Shown here: piece after piece, positions 18,294-27,425 of the stretch
How positions within the stretch are numbered: position 1 is the stretch's first letter
Layout: every line of letters begins with the position of its first letter
Source: Prochlorococcus marinus CUG1435
Lineage (GTDB): Bacteria; Cyanobacteriota; Cyanobacteriia; PCC-6307; Cyanobiaceae
Length of the DNA stretch: 64,000 nucleotides
NCBI GenBank assembly: GCA_017644375.1
Contig: JAEPLP010000001.1
Location: forward strand, 1,162,001 to 1,226,000
Direction: 5' to 3'
Notes under the pieces: generated by a model
Database searches by the model: none
What the model was told of the DNA's origin: nothing
The model's input: only the letters and a program-made list of their open reading frames with translations
Program-made: the position numbers and the translations under genes

Positions 18294-19868
18294 TTAAAAA
18301 AAAGGGTTCATTTTCATAAATGTTTTATTAAGAAGAAAACTTAGAGTAATAATTCTATGATTTGCTGAAGGTGCCCCAATATTTTCCTCCCCAAATCCAG
18401 GATTAACTCCAATAGCGGGGTAAGCTGCTGCAGATATAGATAAGCGAAGCTTGCTACCTTTAATTAAACAAATATTTGTTGGCTGCATTGTTATTTGATA
18501 AAGGCATTCTTCATTTATTTTGGAGTTTTTAACCCTTAAAAAGCCAGTTGAAAATTGATTCACCTTCTCATAACCTTTTTCAATTAGAGATAAAGCAAGG
18601 CAGATATCGAAATTGGGCTGATCACTTTTTACTTGGATATCTAATGTGGGAACACCTGTTAGATATTGATCTTCTTTAAAAGAATTGGTTTGAAAAACAC
18701 CTACATCCAAGCGTTTATCAATAATATTTCTATTAAACTTTCCAGGATTTGGACCTAGATGGCCCCCGTCAGATGGAGTGGGTCTCCAGGGGTCATTAAC
18801 AATTGTGAACCATCCTGAACCTTTTGAATTTATGATAAGACTTCCATCTTCAACCTCTACATTTGCTGCTCCATCGCTTTTAAGGCCAAAAATAAATTCA
18901 GGGTGAAATTTATTATCTAATTCTTCCCATTTATTTAATGAAATATTCCATATTTTTTTTTCTATTTTTTGGTCCTTGAAATTAAAATCTTCATCTGATT
19001 TTAAATGTTTATCAAAAAATTTTAATAAAGATTCTTGTGATCCCTTCCACCAATTTAGGTGTGTCGCGTTTCCAATAATGATCTCTGGACTACCACCAGC
19101 TTCTTTAGATTTTTTATAAAGATCAAAGGCTCCTCTTAAATGTGGATCCCAAATTCCTCCAATAATTAAAATAGGTTGTTTAATCCATGATGAAATTGGT
19201 TTAAATTCTTCAAAGGGTCGAACATTATTTAAATTTTTAAGCCATTCCAAAACAAAGCTATTAGGATCATATTTTTTTAAAATATCAACTCCTTCCCTTA
19301 AATAACTTTTATTTTCTAAGGCTATTCTTATTTTTTCCCACTCAGACAAATTATTTTCTCTTTTCATTTTTAGTGCTGCAATTTGAAGTCCCCATGCAAT
19401 ATTGTTATGCCACCAATATGCTCCTCCATCTGAGCACCAATGATCTTTAATATTCATCCCAGTCATTGCCGGTGATAAACAATCGGGCGGCTTTGAATTT
19501 AATTCACCAGTTAGTTGAGTAAATCCTTGATATGAAAAACCATATAAGCCAAGTTTTCCATTACATTCTTTTAAAGACCTTACCCATTCATGAGTTTCTG
19601 AAGTATCACTTGCTTCTTGAGAAAAACCATTAAAAACTCCTTCAGAAGCACCCATTCCTCTAACATCCTGAATTATCACCATATACCCTTTGGAAGCCCA
19701 CCATTCAGGGTGTGAATAAGTAATTGTTGAAGCTATTTCCCTGCCATAAGGTTGTCTCATTAATAATGCTGGCCATGGCCCATCTCCATTAGGCAACCAA
19801 ATCCTTGATATGAGCCTGACTCCATCTCTAAGTACTAGAGATTTGTCAAGCCATCTTGAACTATACAT
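18294..19868 (-). CDS. CocE/NonD family hydrolase (X-Pro dipeptidyl-peptidase-like)
   Basis: A 524-residue alpha/beta hydrolase with the S15-type layout. The opening DGVRLISRIWLP segment is typical of the family, the nucleophile elbow is GFSYQG (Ser near residue 112), the acid and histidine sites are suggested by GGIWDPH and NATHLNWW, and a C-terminal jelly-roll domain (~330-510) ends with SISAAAYPAIG. Members cleave acyl or peptidyl esters and amides such as cocaine, glutaryl-7-ACA or X-Pro dipeptides. The substrate here is unknown. It sits 7 bp downstream of a small exported protein gene. Confidence 0.85.
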   Translation of the reverse strand: MYSSRWLDKSLVLRDGVRLISRIWLPNGDGPWPALLMRQPYGREIASTITYSHPEWWASKGYMVIIQDVRGMGASEGVFNGFSQEASDTSETHEWVRSLKECNGKLGLYGFSYQGFTQLTGELNSKPPDCLSPAMTGMNIKDHWCSDGGAYWWHNNIAWGLQIAALKMKRENNLSEWEKIRIALENKSYLREGVDILKKYDPNSFVLEWLKNLNNVRPFEEFKPISSWIKQPILIIGGIWDPHLRGAFDLYKKSKEAGGSPEIIIGNATHLNWWKGSQESLLKFFDKHLKSDEDFNFKDQKIEKKIWNISLNKWEELDNKFHPEFIFGLKSDGAANVEVEDGSLIINSKGSGWFTIVNDPWRPTPSDGGHLGPNPGKFNRNIIDKRLDVGVFQTNSFKEDQYLTGVPTLDIQVKSDQPNFDICLALSLIEKGYEKVNQFSTGFLRVKNSKINEECLYQITMQPTNICLIKGSKLRLSISAAAYPAIGVNPGFGEENIGAPSANHRIITLSFLLNKTFMKMNPFF

Positions 19869-19875
19869 TTAAGCT

Positions 19876-20142
19876 TTATGTGATATCTGGACAGTGCAGT
19901 CCTATAACGTAAATAGAAAAGATCTCAGCATTAACGGGAGTTAATTTATTTCTCTCTGAGACATAATTTATAGCTTCTTCATCACTTGCCGATTTGCCTT
20001 GTGCATTTAGCTCTCTAAATTTATTGCATATATTCTTTGCTTCGCCTGGATTCTTTTTTACACTTTCTAGTAAGTTTGATTGACTAAAAACAGGGTACAA
20101 AGAGTTGGAAAACAAAAATAATAAAAATAAAAAAGATTTCAT
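19876..20142 (-). CDS. Small exported protein, unknown function
   Basis: An 88-residue protein with a hydrophobic N-terminal signal segment (residues 4-19, cleavage probably after FSQ). The mature part is ~67 residues, helical, with two cysteines (C39 and C84), which may form a disulfide in the periplasm. I recognise no family with confidence. It precedes the CocE-type hydrolase by 7 bp, so it is probably co-transcribed with it. Confidence 0.6.
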   Translation of the reverse strand: MKSFLFLLFLFSNSLYPVFSQSNLLESVKKNPGEAKNICNKFRELNAQGKSASDEEAINYVSERNKLTPVNAEIFSIYVIGLHCPDIT

Positions 20143-20196
20143 TACTTACAACTTTTTTTAAATTCTACATTAAAAAATTATTTTTAATCAAGATTT

Positions 20197-20604
20197 TTAA
20201 TTAGATCTGTAGAATTCATTGGCTCTATTAATCCATTTTTTTAAGAGAATAAGAGTTATATCTGTCTCAGTTTTCACTCGTAGATTTCTTTCTAGTCGGC
20301 CAATTTTGCGTACTAATTCGTAAGGAGTAGATATTGATAATGATTTAGTTGAACTAACACCACAATGTAAAAGTAGATATGCTTGCGGTGGGGAAATTCC
20401 AATTTCTTTTTTAAAAAGAGCAATAGCCCTAATTTTCTTTAGATTATTTAAAGAACATATTGGAGATTTTTTTTGAATCTCATTTAAATCTAAGTCTGAC
20501 ATATTACTAAGTCTTTCAAGGTCAGTTAGTTTATTTTGAATAAAAAAAGATTTCTCATGTCTAAAGTTAGATGGCAAAAAATCTAAAAATGGTTTGCTTT
20601 CCAT
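20197..20604 (-). CDS. DUF4332-like helix-hairpin-helix protein
   Basis: A 135-residue, mostly helical, basic protein. The middle (about residues 30-105) reads as paired helix-hairpin-helix elements: ICSLNNLKKIRAIALFKKEIG, then SPPQAYLLLHCGVSSTKSL, then STPYELVRKIGRLER. This resembles the DUF4332 family of putative DNA/RNA-binding modules. No catalytic motif is seen. It lies 11 bp after the Ycf51-like gene, so the two probably form an operon. Confidence 0.6.
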   Translation of the reverse strand: MESKPFLDFLPSNFRHEKSFFIQNKLTDLERLSNMSDLDLNEIQKKSPICSLNNLKKIRAIALFKKEIGISPPQAYLLLHCGVSSTKSLSISTPYELVRKIGRLERNLRVKTETDITLILLKKWINRANEFYRSN

Positions 20605-20615
20605 TATTTTAAAGA

Positions 20616-21059
20616 TTAATTCATTTTGACATTTTTCTGAATTTCTCCAATTACTACTGGTTTACTTACACCATCTGAAATTTTTTCAAGTTTCCTTATC
20701 TTTATTTTTACGTTCGCACCCGACCTGCTACCTTTTCTGAGGTTTTCCGAAAGTTGTTCTAAAGTTGGTTCAATAGAATCTTCTGGGAAGTCATCATCTG
20801 CTTTAGCAATAATTAAATCGAACCCATTGTCATAAACGATTGGGAGATATTTTGCATCTTGGATTACAACTTTTTCAGTATAACTTTGTATAAATGCCCA
20901 ACTGCTTAAAGAAAGTAGAAATGAGAAAATGGTTGCTCCGATTATTCGAAATTTAAAACCAAAATTAAATATAAAAGCTGCTAAAGTGGAAATTAAGAGG
21001 ATTATTCCAAATAATCCAAAAATTTTGGGGGTGTTCTCTAATAGTTCAAAAAAAGACAT
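20616..21059 (-). CDS. Ycf51/DUF2518-like membrane protein
   Basis: A 147-residue protein with two N-terminal membrane helices (about residues 10-32 and 36-55) and a soluble ~85-residue beta-rich domain that ends in KPVVIGEIQKN. The pattern agrees with what I recall of the cyanobacterial/plastid Ycf51 (DUF2518) family. The function is unknown. It is transcribed away from the tamB-like gene, with 52 bp between the starts, so both promoters lie in that short spacer. Confidence 0.65.
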   Translation of the reverse strand: MSFFELLENTPKIFGLFGIILLISTLAAFIFNFGFKFRIIGATIFSFLLSLSSWAFIQSYTEKVVIQDAKYLPIVYDNGFDLIIAKADDDFPEDSIEPTLEQLSENLRKGSRSGANVKIKIRKLEKISDGVSKPVVIGEIQKNVKMN

Positions 21060-21111
21060 TTAGTGGCTTTGACCGGATTAATTTCTTATATTTTGTAAGC
21101 CTACTCTATTT

Positions 21112-24100
21112 TTGGGTTCTAACTTGAAAAAAATTAGATCTCTAAATTTATTTAAAAAAATTCTTTCAATAGGGATACTCTTGCCCTCGGGTTTTTATGG
21201 CACCTTTTTATTTAATAACCTTTTAAGAGAAAATTTTGATTCTAGAAAATCGCAAATAGAAAAAAGTATTGAAAACTTATTAGATAAAAATGTTGATTTG
21301 GGTGATTATTCTGGAATCAGATTTTTAGGTTTTTCTTTAGGGTATTCTAAAATTATTGATAAAGAAAATATAAATTCTTTAGTCGAAGCAGAGAATTTAT
21401 ATGTAGGTATTATGCCTATACAATCACTTTTAAATCGAAAGTGGGTTATAAAAATAAAGCCTCAGAAAGCTAAAATTAATCTTGAAGAAGATTTTTTTAA
21501 AAGTGATAAACTAAATATCAAAAGGCAAGAAACGAACAAACCAAAATTAAATTATGATTTAGTATTCAACTTTAATAAATATGCAAATCTGAGTGTCGAT
21601 AATTTAGGATTGATAACTAAAGTAAAGGGTAATTTTATTTATAGGTCTATTAATAATGAGATTATAGGGAATATAAAATCAAAATTTGATGAAAAAGGGT
21701 TATTAAAATTTAAATTTAATACAAAGCTAAATCAAGATTTTTTAGGGCTTGAAGTCTTTTCAAGTGGATTAAATCTCGAAGGCTCAAAATATATTATTAG
21801 GAATAGAAAAATTGAATTTAAAAATGGTAATTTAAAATCTAACTTTAAATTTTATAAGTCATCAAATCAAATATTTTGTAGAGGAAAACTTGCCTTTACA
21901 AATTTAGATATAAAACCGGATGGCTTCTCAGAGAACTTAAGTTCAGATTTAATTGGATTCATTTGTAAAGACAAAAATTTAATAGGAAATTCAAAAAATC
22001 TTAATTATGGTTCTTTAACATCAAATTTTAATTTAAATGTTCCATTTAATAAAAGTTTTAATAATATTGATTTAGAAGGAAGTGTTGGTTATAAAGAAAG
22101 ACCAAAACCAGACCTTAATTTAAAGGGAAGTATTACTTATTGGTTAGATAAAAGAGGTATTAATTTTGGAGAAATCGATTCTAGTTTTACTTTAAATAGA
22201 ACTCAATTAGCAAATTTAAATGTTTTCCAAAAAAATGGGATAGGTGGTTTCATTAAAGCTTCCGGAGAATTAAAAGGAAAAATTAATGATCCTGATATTG
22301 CTTTTAAATTCAATATTGCGGATACTCAATATAAAGGGATTCGTATTAGAGAGACATGGGAGGGAGATTTTAAAAATGACAAAAATAAATATTTTTTAAA
22401 TATAAAAAATAAATATTATTCCACAATTCCTACATTCCTATCGGTTAATTTTGACTCTAGGCTTAAATTAGATAGATTGACTTTTAGTAGAGTTTTTAAC
22501 TCTGATAAGGGCAGTATAGGGGTAGTTAAAGAGAAGAATAGCTACATTTGGAAAGCTGAAAATTTTCCAATTGATGAGCTTGAATTGTCCTTAAGGAAAA
22601 ATCAATTCAGTAGAATTTACGGAATTATTAATGGTGCGGGATCAATAGCTTTAGACCAGTCTTATCTTGATGGAAGACTTGCTTTAAGTTTAGGTAAATA
22701 TAGAAATATAAAGTTAGCGAATTCATTATTTGATTTCAGATTAAAAGATAATTATTTTTATGTAAATTCATCATTGTATCCAATTGATGGTGGAATAATT
22801 GAATTCGTGTATGACTCAAAAAATAATAATTTAGTGAATTTAGATTTTAATAATATAAGTACCAGTTGGACAATATTAACAGCAGTTGATATTTTTAATT
22901 TTGAAAATAAAAAAGTTTTACCGATAAGTAAATTTAATGTTTTGGATGATTTGGAAATAAATAAAAAAAATAATTCTTTTAAAGATTGGATAGATTTTAA
23001 AAATAAGATTAATGCGAATAATATTAAATCTGAGGATAAGTTTAACTTGCAAAAATATTTAAGTAAATTTAAAAGTAGATATAATGGAAGAGTAATTGTT
23101 CAGGGAGATAAACCACTCAACTATAATTTAAATGCAAAATTAAATGGATATTTTAATGTTTCTAGAGAAGATTATGAAAGTAATTATGACAAATTTTCTA
23201 TTGATTTAGAAGGAGGGTTATTAAGAGGTGATGGTTCCTTAAAAATTAAAAAACTTCCCATAAGTGTGGCAAATATCTTTTTAAATCAACCAAGAGATTT
23301 TCAAGGTGGGCTGGATATGAATTTATTTTATAATTTGGATAAAAAATCTTTCGAGAGTAAAATTTTATCCAATAATTTATTAATAAAAAATAACAAATTG
23401 GTAATTGATAATGGATCAATTAATTTAAATAATTCTATTTTTAAAATTGATTTCCCATTCTTTATCAATGAATCTAAAATTCCAATATCCATTAAAGGTT
23501 CAATTCCAATAAAAGATGAAGAAAATTTAGATTTAAGATTGAGTGGAAATGAGAAATTTATTGATTTATTAGATATTTTTGCCGGTGAATACTTTACTTT
23601 TAAAAGAGGTGATTTTAATCTTGGAGTAATTATAAAAGGTACTTTAAATAAACCTTTATTGAATGGATTTGTTGTAATTAAAGATTCTGAAATTGAAGTT
23701 TATAACAATTTAATCAAAGATATTAACGGCAGGATTATTTTTGATTTTGATTATTTAGAGATTGATGGGAAACTGGAAGCAAAAGGAAAAGATTCTGGAA
23801 ATATTTTTATAGAGGGGACTTTGCCTTTTTATAATAAGAAAAATACGGGTAAAGAAAATATTAATTTGGAAACAAAAGAATTTTCTTTAAAAACAGATAA
23901 TTTTAGTTCTAAATTAGATTCAAAATTGGATTTAAGTGGATCATTTGAAAGTCCTGTATTGAGTGGCAAACTTGCACTTAATAATGGATTTATTGACTTT
24001 ATTCGCACAAATAAAAATAATAAAATAAATAAAAATATTAATCGAAAAGAGGATCAACCCATATGGCCAGAACTATTTTGGGATCGCAAGGGTTTTTTGG

Positions 24101-25077
24101 CAATAGTTTCAAATGAAACAATCTTGAATTCAGTTCTTTTAGGAGAAACTTTGCCTAATTATTTGGATAATTTGAGTTTTAATAATCTTATATTAAAACT
24201 TGGACCAGAATTTAAACTTCAATTTTCAGAAAGTATTCAAGTTTATTTAGACACGCTATTAGATCTTAATATCAATGGTGAGGTAGGAAAAGATTTGAGC
24301 GCTAGGGGACTTATTAATCTTGAAAAAGGTAGAGCTAATCTTTATACAACTCCTTTTAAACTTGATAAAAATCAAGATAATTATATTTTATTTGCAGAAA
24401 GAAGTGGTGTTGTACCATATATAAAATTCTCTCTAGTAAGTAAAGTTCCAGACTCTATAATTCCTATCAGAGAAAATAATCAGGACCCAAATATTTCAGG
24501 AGATCTTGACTCTGATGCAAGCTCCAATGGCATTGGTACTTTTGGAATTGGTAATACTAGGCTTATAAAAATTGAAGCTTCTTATGAAGGTTTTCTAGAT
24601 CAATTATCTTTTGAAGATGAAAATAAACGAATCCAATTAAGAAGTACTCCAAGTTATAATCGGTCACAAATTATTGGTTTAATTGGAGGTAACGCTGCTA
24701 ATTTAATAAATAGATCTTTTATTTCTCAAATCAATAATGCGGATGCTTTTAGTGAGAGATTTCAGCTGTCTTTATATCCAGCCTTAATAGAAAATAATGA
24801 TTCTTTAAATAATATTTTTTCTAATGAAAATTTGGATATAGAAAGTGATGGACAATCATCTTCTAATGAGGAATTTTCTTCTCAAGCTTGGGTTGCTGAA
24901 CTAGGTCTTGATATTACTGATGCAATAAATTTTTCCTTTCAAACCGTTCCAGGAAGAGATGACATTTCACCTACAGGAATTTTGACTTTTCAGGCTAATC
25001 CAAACTTAGAATTATTAGGTTCTTATGATTCTGATGGGGGCTGGAGAAGTCAAGTTCAATTGTTTTTTAGGTATTAA
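21112..25077 (+). CDS. TamB-like translocation and assembly module protein (DUF490)
   Basis: A 1321-residue protein with an N-terminal membrane anchor (about residues 15-32) and a long periplasmic beta-repeat region of the AsmA/TamB (bridge-like lipid-transport) type. The C-terminal ~350 residues carry the DUF490 domain, with GRGLINLEKGRANLY-like strands and a final AELGLDITDAINFSFQTVPGRDD...LRY-type beta-rich end. Such proteins span the periplasm and help outer-membrane protein or phospholipid delivery. The start is TTG at 21112. Its GC content is low and lysine/asparagine content is high, even for this genome. Confidence 0.85.
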   Translation: MGSNLKKIRSLNLFKKILSIGILLPSGFYGTFLFNNLLRENFDSRKSQIEKSIENLLDKNVDLGDYSGIRFLGFSLGYSKIIDKENINSLVEAENLYVGIMPIQSLLNRKWVIKIKPQKAKINLEEDFFKSDKLNIKRQETNKPKLNYDLVFNFNKYANLSVDNLGLITKVKGNFIYRSINNEIIGNIKSKFDEKGLLKFKFNTKLNQDFLGLEVFSSGLNLEGSKYIIRNRKIEFKNGNLKSNFKFYKSSNQIFCRGKLAFTNLDIKPDGFSENLSSDLIGFICKDKNLIGNSKNLNYGSLTSNFNLNVPFNKSFNNIDLEGSVGYKERPKPDLNLKGSITYWLDKRGINFGEIDSSFTLNRTQLANLNVFQKNGIGGFIKASGELKGKINDPDIAFKFNIADTQYKGIRIRETWEGDFKNDKNKYFLNIKNKYYSTIPTFLSVNFDSRLKLDRLTFSRVFNSDKGSIGVVKEKNSYIWKAENFPIDELELSLRKNQFSRIYGIINGAGSIALDQSYLDGRLALSLGKYRNIKLANSLFDFRLKDNYFYVNSSLYPIDGGIIEFVYDSKNNNLVNLDFNNISTSWTILTAVDIFNFENKKVLPISKFNVLDDLEINKKNNSFKDWIDFKNKINANNIKSEDKFNLQKYLSKFKSRYNGRVIVQGDKPLNYNLNAKLNGYFNVSREDYESNYDKFSIDLEGGLLRGDGSLKIKKLPISVANIFLNQPRDFQGGLDMNLFYNLDKKSFESKILSNNLLIKNNKLVIDNGSINLNNSIFKIDFPFFINESKIPISIKGSIPIKDEENLDLRLSGNEKFIDLLDIFAGEYFTFKRGDFNLGVIIKGTLNKPLLNGFVVIKDSEIEVYNNLIKDINGRIIFDFDYLEIDGKLEAKGKDSGNIFIEGTLPFYNKKNTGKENINLETKEFSLKTDNFSSKLDSKLDLSGSFESPVLSGKLALNNGFIDFIRTNKNNKINKNINRKEDQPIWPELFWDRKGFLAIVSNETILNSVLLGETLPNYLDNLSFNNLILKLGPEFKLQFSESIQVYLDTLLDLNINGEVGKDLSARGLINLEKGRANLYTTPFKLDKNQDNYILFAERSGVVPYIKFSLVSKVPDSIIPIRENNQDPNISGDLDSDASSNGIGTFGIGNTRLIKIEASYEGFLDQLSFEDENKRIQLRSTPSYNRSQIIGLIGGNAANLINRSFISQINNADAFSERFQLSLYPALIENNDSLNNIFSNENLDIESDGQSSSNEEFSSQAWVAELGLDITDAINFSFQTVPGRDDISPTGILTFQANPNLELLGSYDSDGGWRSQVQLFFRY

Positions 25078-25141
25078 GTTATAAAGAAAGTTTAAAGAAT
25101 CCTGAATTTGAATTATTATTAAATGAATTTTAAAAAAATGT

Positions 25142-26452
25142 ATGACCAATATCTTTGAAGTTCCTCAACCGAGTAATGATCTTCTAGAAAAAGCTAATCA
25201 AGTGCGATTGGCTACAATAAAAATAAGCCAGACTGAGAATCACAAAAGAATTAAAGCTTTAAATTCTATGGCTGATTCTCTTAAAAAAAGTACCAAAGAA
25301 ATTTTAGAAGCAAATAATGAGGACTATATAAATGCAGAAAAGAAAGGAATTTCAAACGCTTTACTCTCTAGATTAAAGTTATCAAAAGAAAAATTAGATT
25401 CAGGGATTGAAGGAGTAAAAAAAGTTGGAGACTTGGCTGATCCTGTAAATCAAGTTCAACTCAAAAGAGAGCTTTCAAAGGGATTGATCTTAGAGAGAAA
25501 AACTGTTCCTATAGGGGTAATTGGGGTCATTTTTGAATCAAGGCCAGATGCTGTTATGCAGATTAGTTCTCTAGCAATAAGATCAGGTAATGGAGTAATT
25601 CTAAAGGGCGGTAGTGAAGCAAATTTAACAAATAATGCAATAGTTAAAGCATTACAAGAGGGTTTATGTGAATCAGGTCTTGATGAAAATGCAATATGCT
25701 TACTTACTAGCAGAAAAGATAGTATGTCCATGTTAAATCTTGAGAAATATATTAATTTAATAATTCCTAGAGGAAGTAATGAATTAGTTAAATTTATTCA
25801 GGAGAATACAAGAATTCCTGTATTAGGCCATGCTGATGGAATATGCCATCTGTTTATAGATAATGAGGCAAATCTTGAGATGGCTTTATCAGTAGCTTTG
25901 GACAGTAAAATTCAATATCCTGCAGCATGTAATGCTATTGAAACTTTATTAGTTCATAAAGAAATTGCACCAGTTTTTCTAGAAAGGGCAATCCCATTGT
26001 TTAATTCTCATGATGTTAAATTAATTGGAGATAAAAGATCAGTTGCCTTAGGGTTAAAATATGAAGCTAGTCTAGAAGACTGGCAAACTGAATATTTAGA
26101 TTTAATTTTATCGATAAAAATAGTTGATGATCTTGAGGATGCAATTACTCATATCCAAAAATTTAGTTCAAAACATACAGATGGAATAATTACTGAAAAC
26201 TTAAATACTGCTGATAAATTTATGAATATAGTTGATAGTGCAGGGGTTTTTCACAATTGCTCTACTAGGTTTGCAGATGGATTTAGGTATGGATTCGGAG
26301 CGGAAGTTGGAATATCTACTCAAACTTTGCCGCCAAGAGGACCTGTTGGCCTAGAGGGTTTAGTTACATATAAGTATTTCCTAAAAGGAGGTGGGAATAT
26401 AGTTGATGATTTTTCATCTGGAAAGGCTAACTATACACATAAGGATCTTTAA
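25142..26452 (+). CDS. proA: Gamma-glutamyl phosphate reductase
   Basis: The 436-residue aldehyde-dehydrogenase-family enzyme reduces gamma-glutamyl phosphate to glutamate semialdehyde, the second step in proline synthesis. The region PIGVIGVIFESRPD and GNGVILKGGSEA bind NADPH. The catalytic cysteine is in YPAACNAIETLL, and the later RYGFGAEVGISTQ and GPVGLEGLVTYKY are family signatures. The length is typical. folB follows after 11 bp. proB is not in the window. Confidence 0.96.
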   Translation: MTNIFEVPQPSNDLLEKANQVRLATIKISQTENHKRIKALNSMADSLKKSTKEILEANNEDYINAEKKGISNALLSRLKLSKEKLDSGIEGVKKVGDLADPVNQVQLKRELSKGLILERKTVPIGVIGVIFESRPDAVMQISSLAIRSGNGVILKGGSEANLTNNAIVKALQEGLCESGLDENAICLLTSRKDSMSMLNLEKYINLIIPRGSNELVKFIQENTRIPVLGHADGICHLFIDNEANLEMALSVALDSKIQYPAACNAIETLLVHKEIAPVFLERAIPLFNSHDVKLIGDKRSVALGLKYEASLEDWQTEYLDLILSIKIVDDLEDAITHIQKFSSKHTDGIITENLNTADKFMNIVDSAGVFHNCSTRFADGFRYGFGAEVGISTQTLPPRGPVGLEGLVTYKYFLKGGGNIVDDFSSGKANYTHKDL

Positions 26453-26463
26453 ATTTTCTGAGG

Positions 26464-26826
26464 ATGGAAACTTTTTTAAAAATTGAGAATATTAAACTTT
26501 GGGCAAGAGTTGGTGTTCTTGATGAAGAAAGGCAATTAGGACAATTATTTAGTTTGGATTTATTTTTGTGGACTGATTTTGAAATGTGTACTGTAAATGA
26601 TGATATTAAAAAAACAGTTGATTATTCAAAATTAGTTAAAATTTTGAAAGATCAAGCAAGGAAAATATATTGTTTCACAATTGAAAAATACTCAAATGAA
26701 ATTTTAGAAATTATTGATGAGGAATTTAAGCTCTCTAAAATTAAAATTGTTTTAACAAAATGCAATCCCCCAATCACTGGTTTTGATGGGAAGGTTTCAA
26801 TAGTAAGAATTCTTGAAAATAATTAA
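26464..26826 (+). CDS. folB: Dihydroneopterin aldolase
   Basis: A 120-residue enzyme of folate synthesis that cleaves 7,8-dihydroneopterin to 6-hydroxymethyl-dihydropterin. The N-terminal ENIKLWARVGVLDEERQLGQ matches the family start, with the substrate-anchoring glutamate of the VGVxxxE element. The segment TVDYSKLVKIL and the late TKCNPPITGF complete the tunnelling fold. It lies in a tight unit proA-folB-lipase with gaps of 11 and 5 bp. Confidence 0.9.
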   Translation: METFLKIENIKLWARVGVLDEERQLGQLFSLDLFLWTDFEMCTVNDDIKKTVDYSKLVKILKDQARKIYCFTIEKYSNEILEIIDEEFKLSKIKIVLTKCNPPITGFDGKVSIVRILENN

Positions 26827-26831
26827 TTGTA

Positions 26832-27425
26832 TTGAAAAAAAGAAATCCCATTATATTGATTCATGGACTTTGGAATAGTTCAAGTATTTTTTCTTTAATC
26901 ACCTCAAAACTTGATGATATAGGAATTGAATATTTTGCCCCAACTCTAGAACATTCATATGGAATGACTTCAATTATTGATTTGACCAATAAATTAAACG
27001 AACTAATTTTAGAGAAATATGGATTAGAAACAGAATTAGATATTTTAGGTTTCTCCATGGGAGGGATAATTGGTAGGTATTGGATTCAAAAATTTTTCGG
27101 TTTTAAAAGAACAGGAAGATTTATATCTATAGGTTCCCCTCACAAAGGAACATTAATAGCTCAATTAGTCCCTAAATATCCTTTTAGAGGAATATCAGAA
27201 ATGAAAATAAATAGTAAGTTGTTAAAAGAACTTGCAAATAATGATTTTTACCTTAACGATATAGAGTGTGTAAATTTCTTTACTTATTGGGATCTAATGG
27301 TTTTCCCTGGCTGGTGGACAAATTTAGATTCTGGGAAAAAAATATCAGTAAAAGTATACAAACATAGAAATCTTGTAAGAAATAAATCTGCGGTTGGCAA
27401 AATAATTGATGAAATTATCAAGTAG
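26832..27425 (+). CDS. Lipase-like alpha/beta hydrolase
   Basis: A 197-residue protein. The oxyanion-hole strand is PIILIHGLW, the nucleophile elbow is GFSMGGIIG (Ser near residue 75), and GSPHKGT follows as in class I lipases. The acid and histidine are less clear; a late KHRNLVRN may supply His. It is small for a lipase, and no signal peptide is evident. The start is TTG at 26832, 5 bp after folB. Its last 8 bp overlap the convergent M3 peptidase gene. The substrate is unknown. Confidence 0.78.
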   Translation: MKKRNPIILIHGLWNSSSIFSLITSKLDDIGIEYFAPTLEHSYGMTSIIDLTNKLNELILEKYGLETELDILGFSMGGIIGRYWIQKFFGFKRTGRFISIGSPHKGTLIAQLVPKYPFRGISEMKINSKLLKELANNDFYLNDIECVNFFTYWDLMVFPGWWTNLDSGKKISVKVYKHRNLVRNKSAVGKIIDEIIK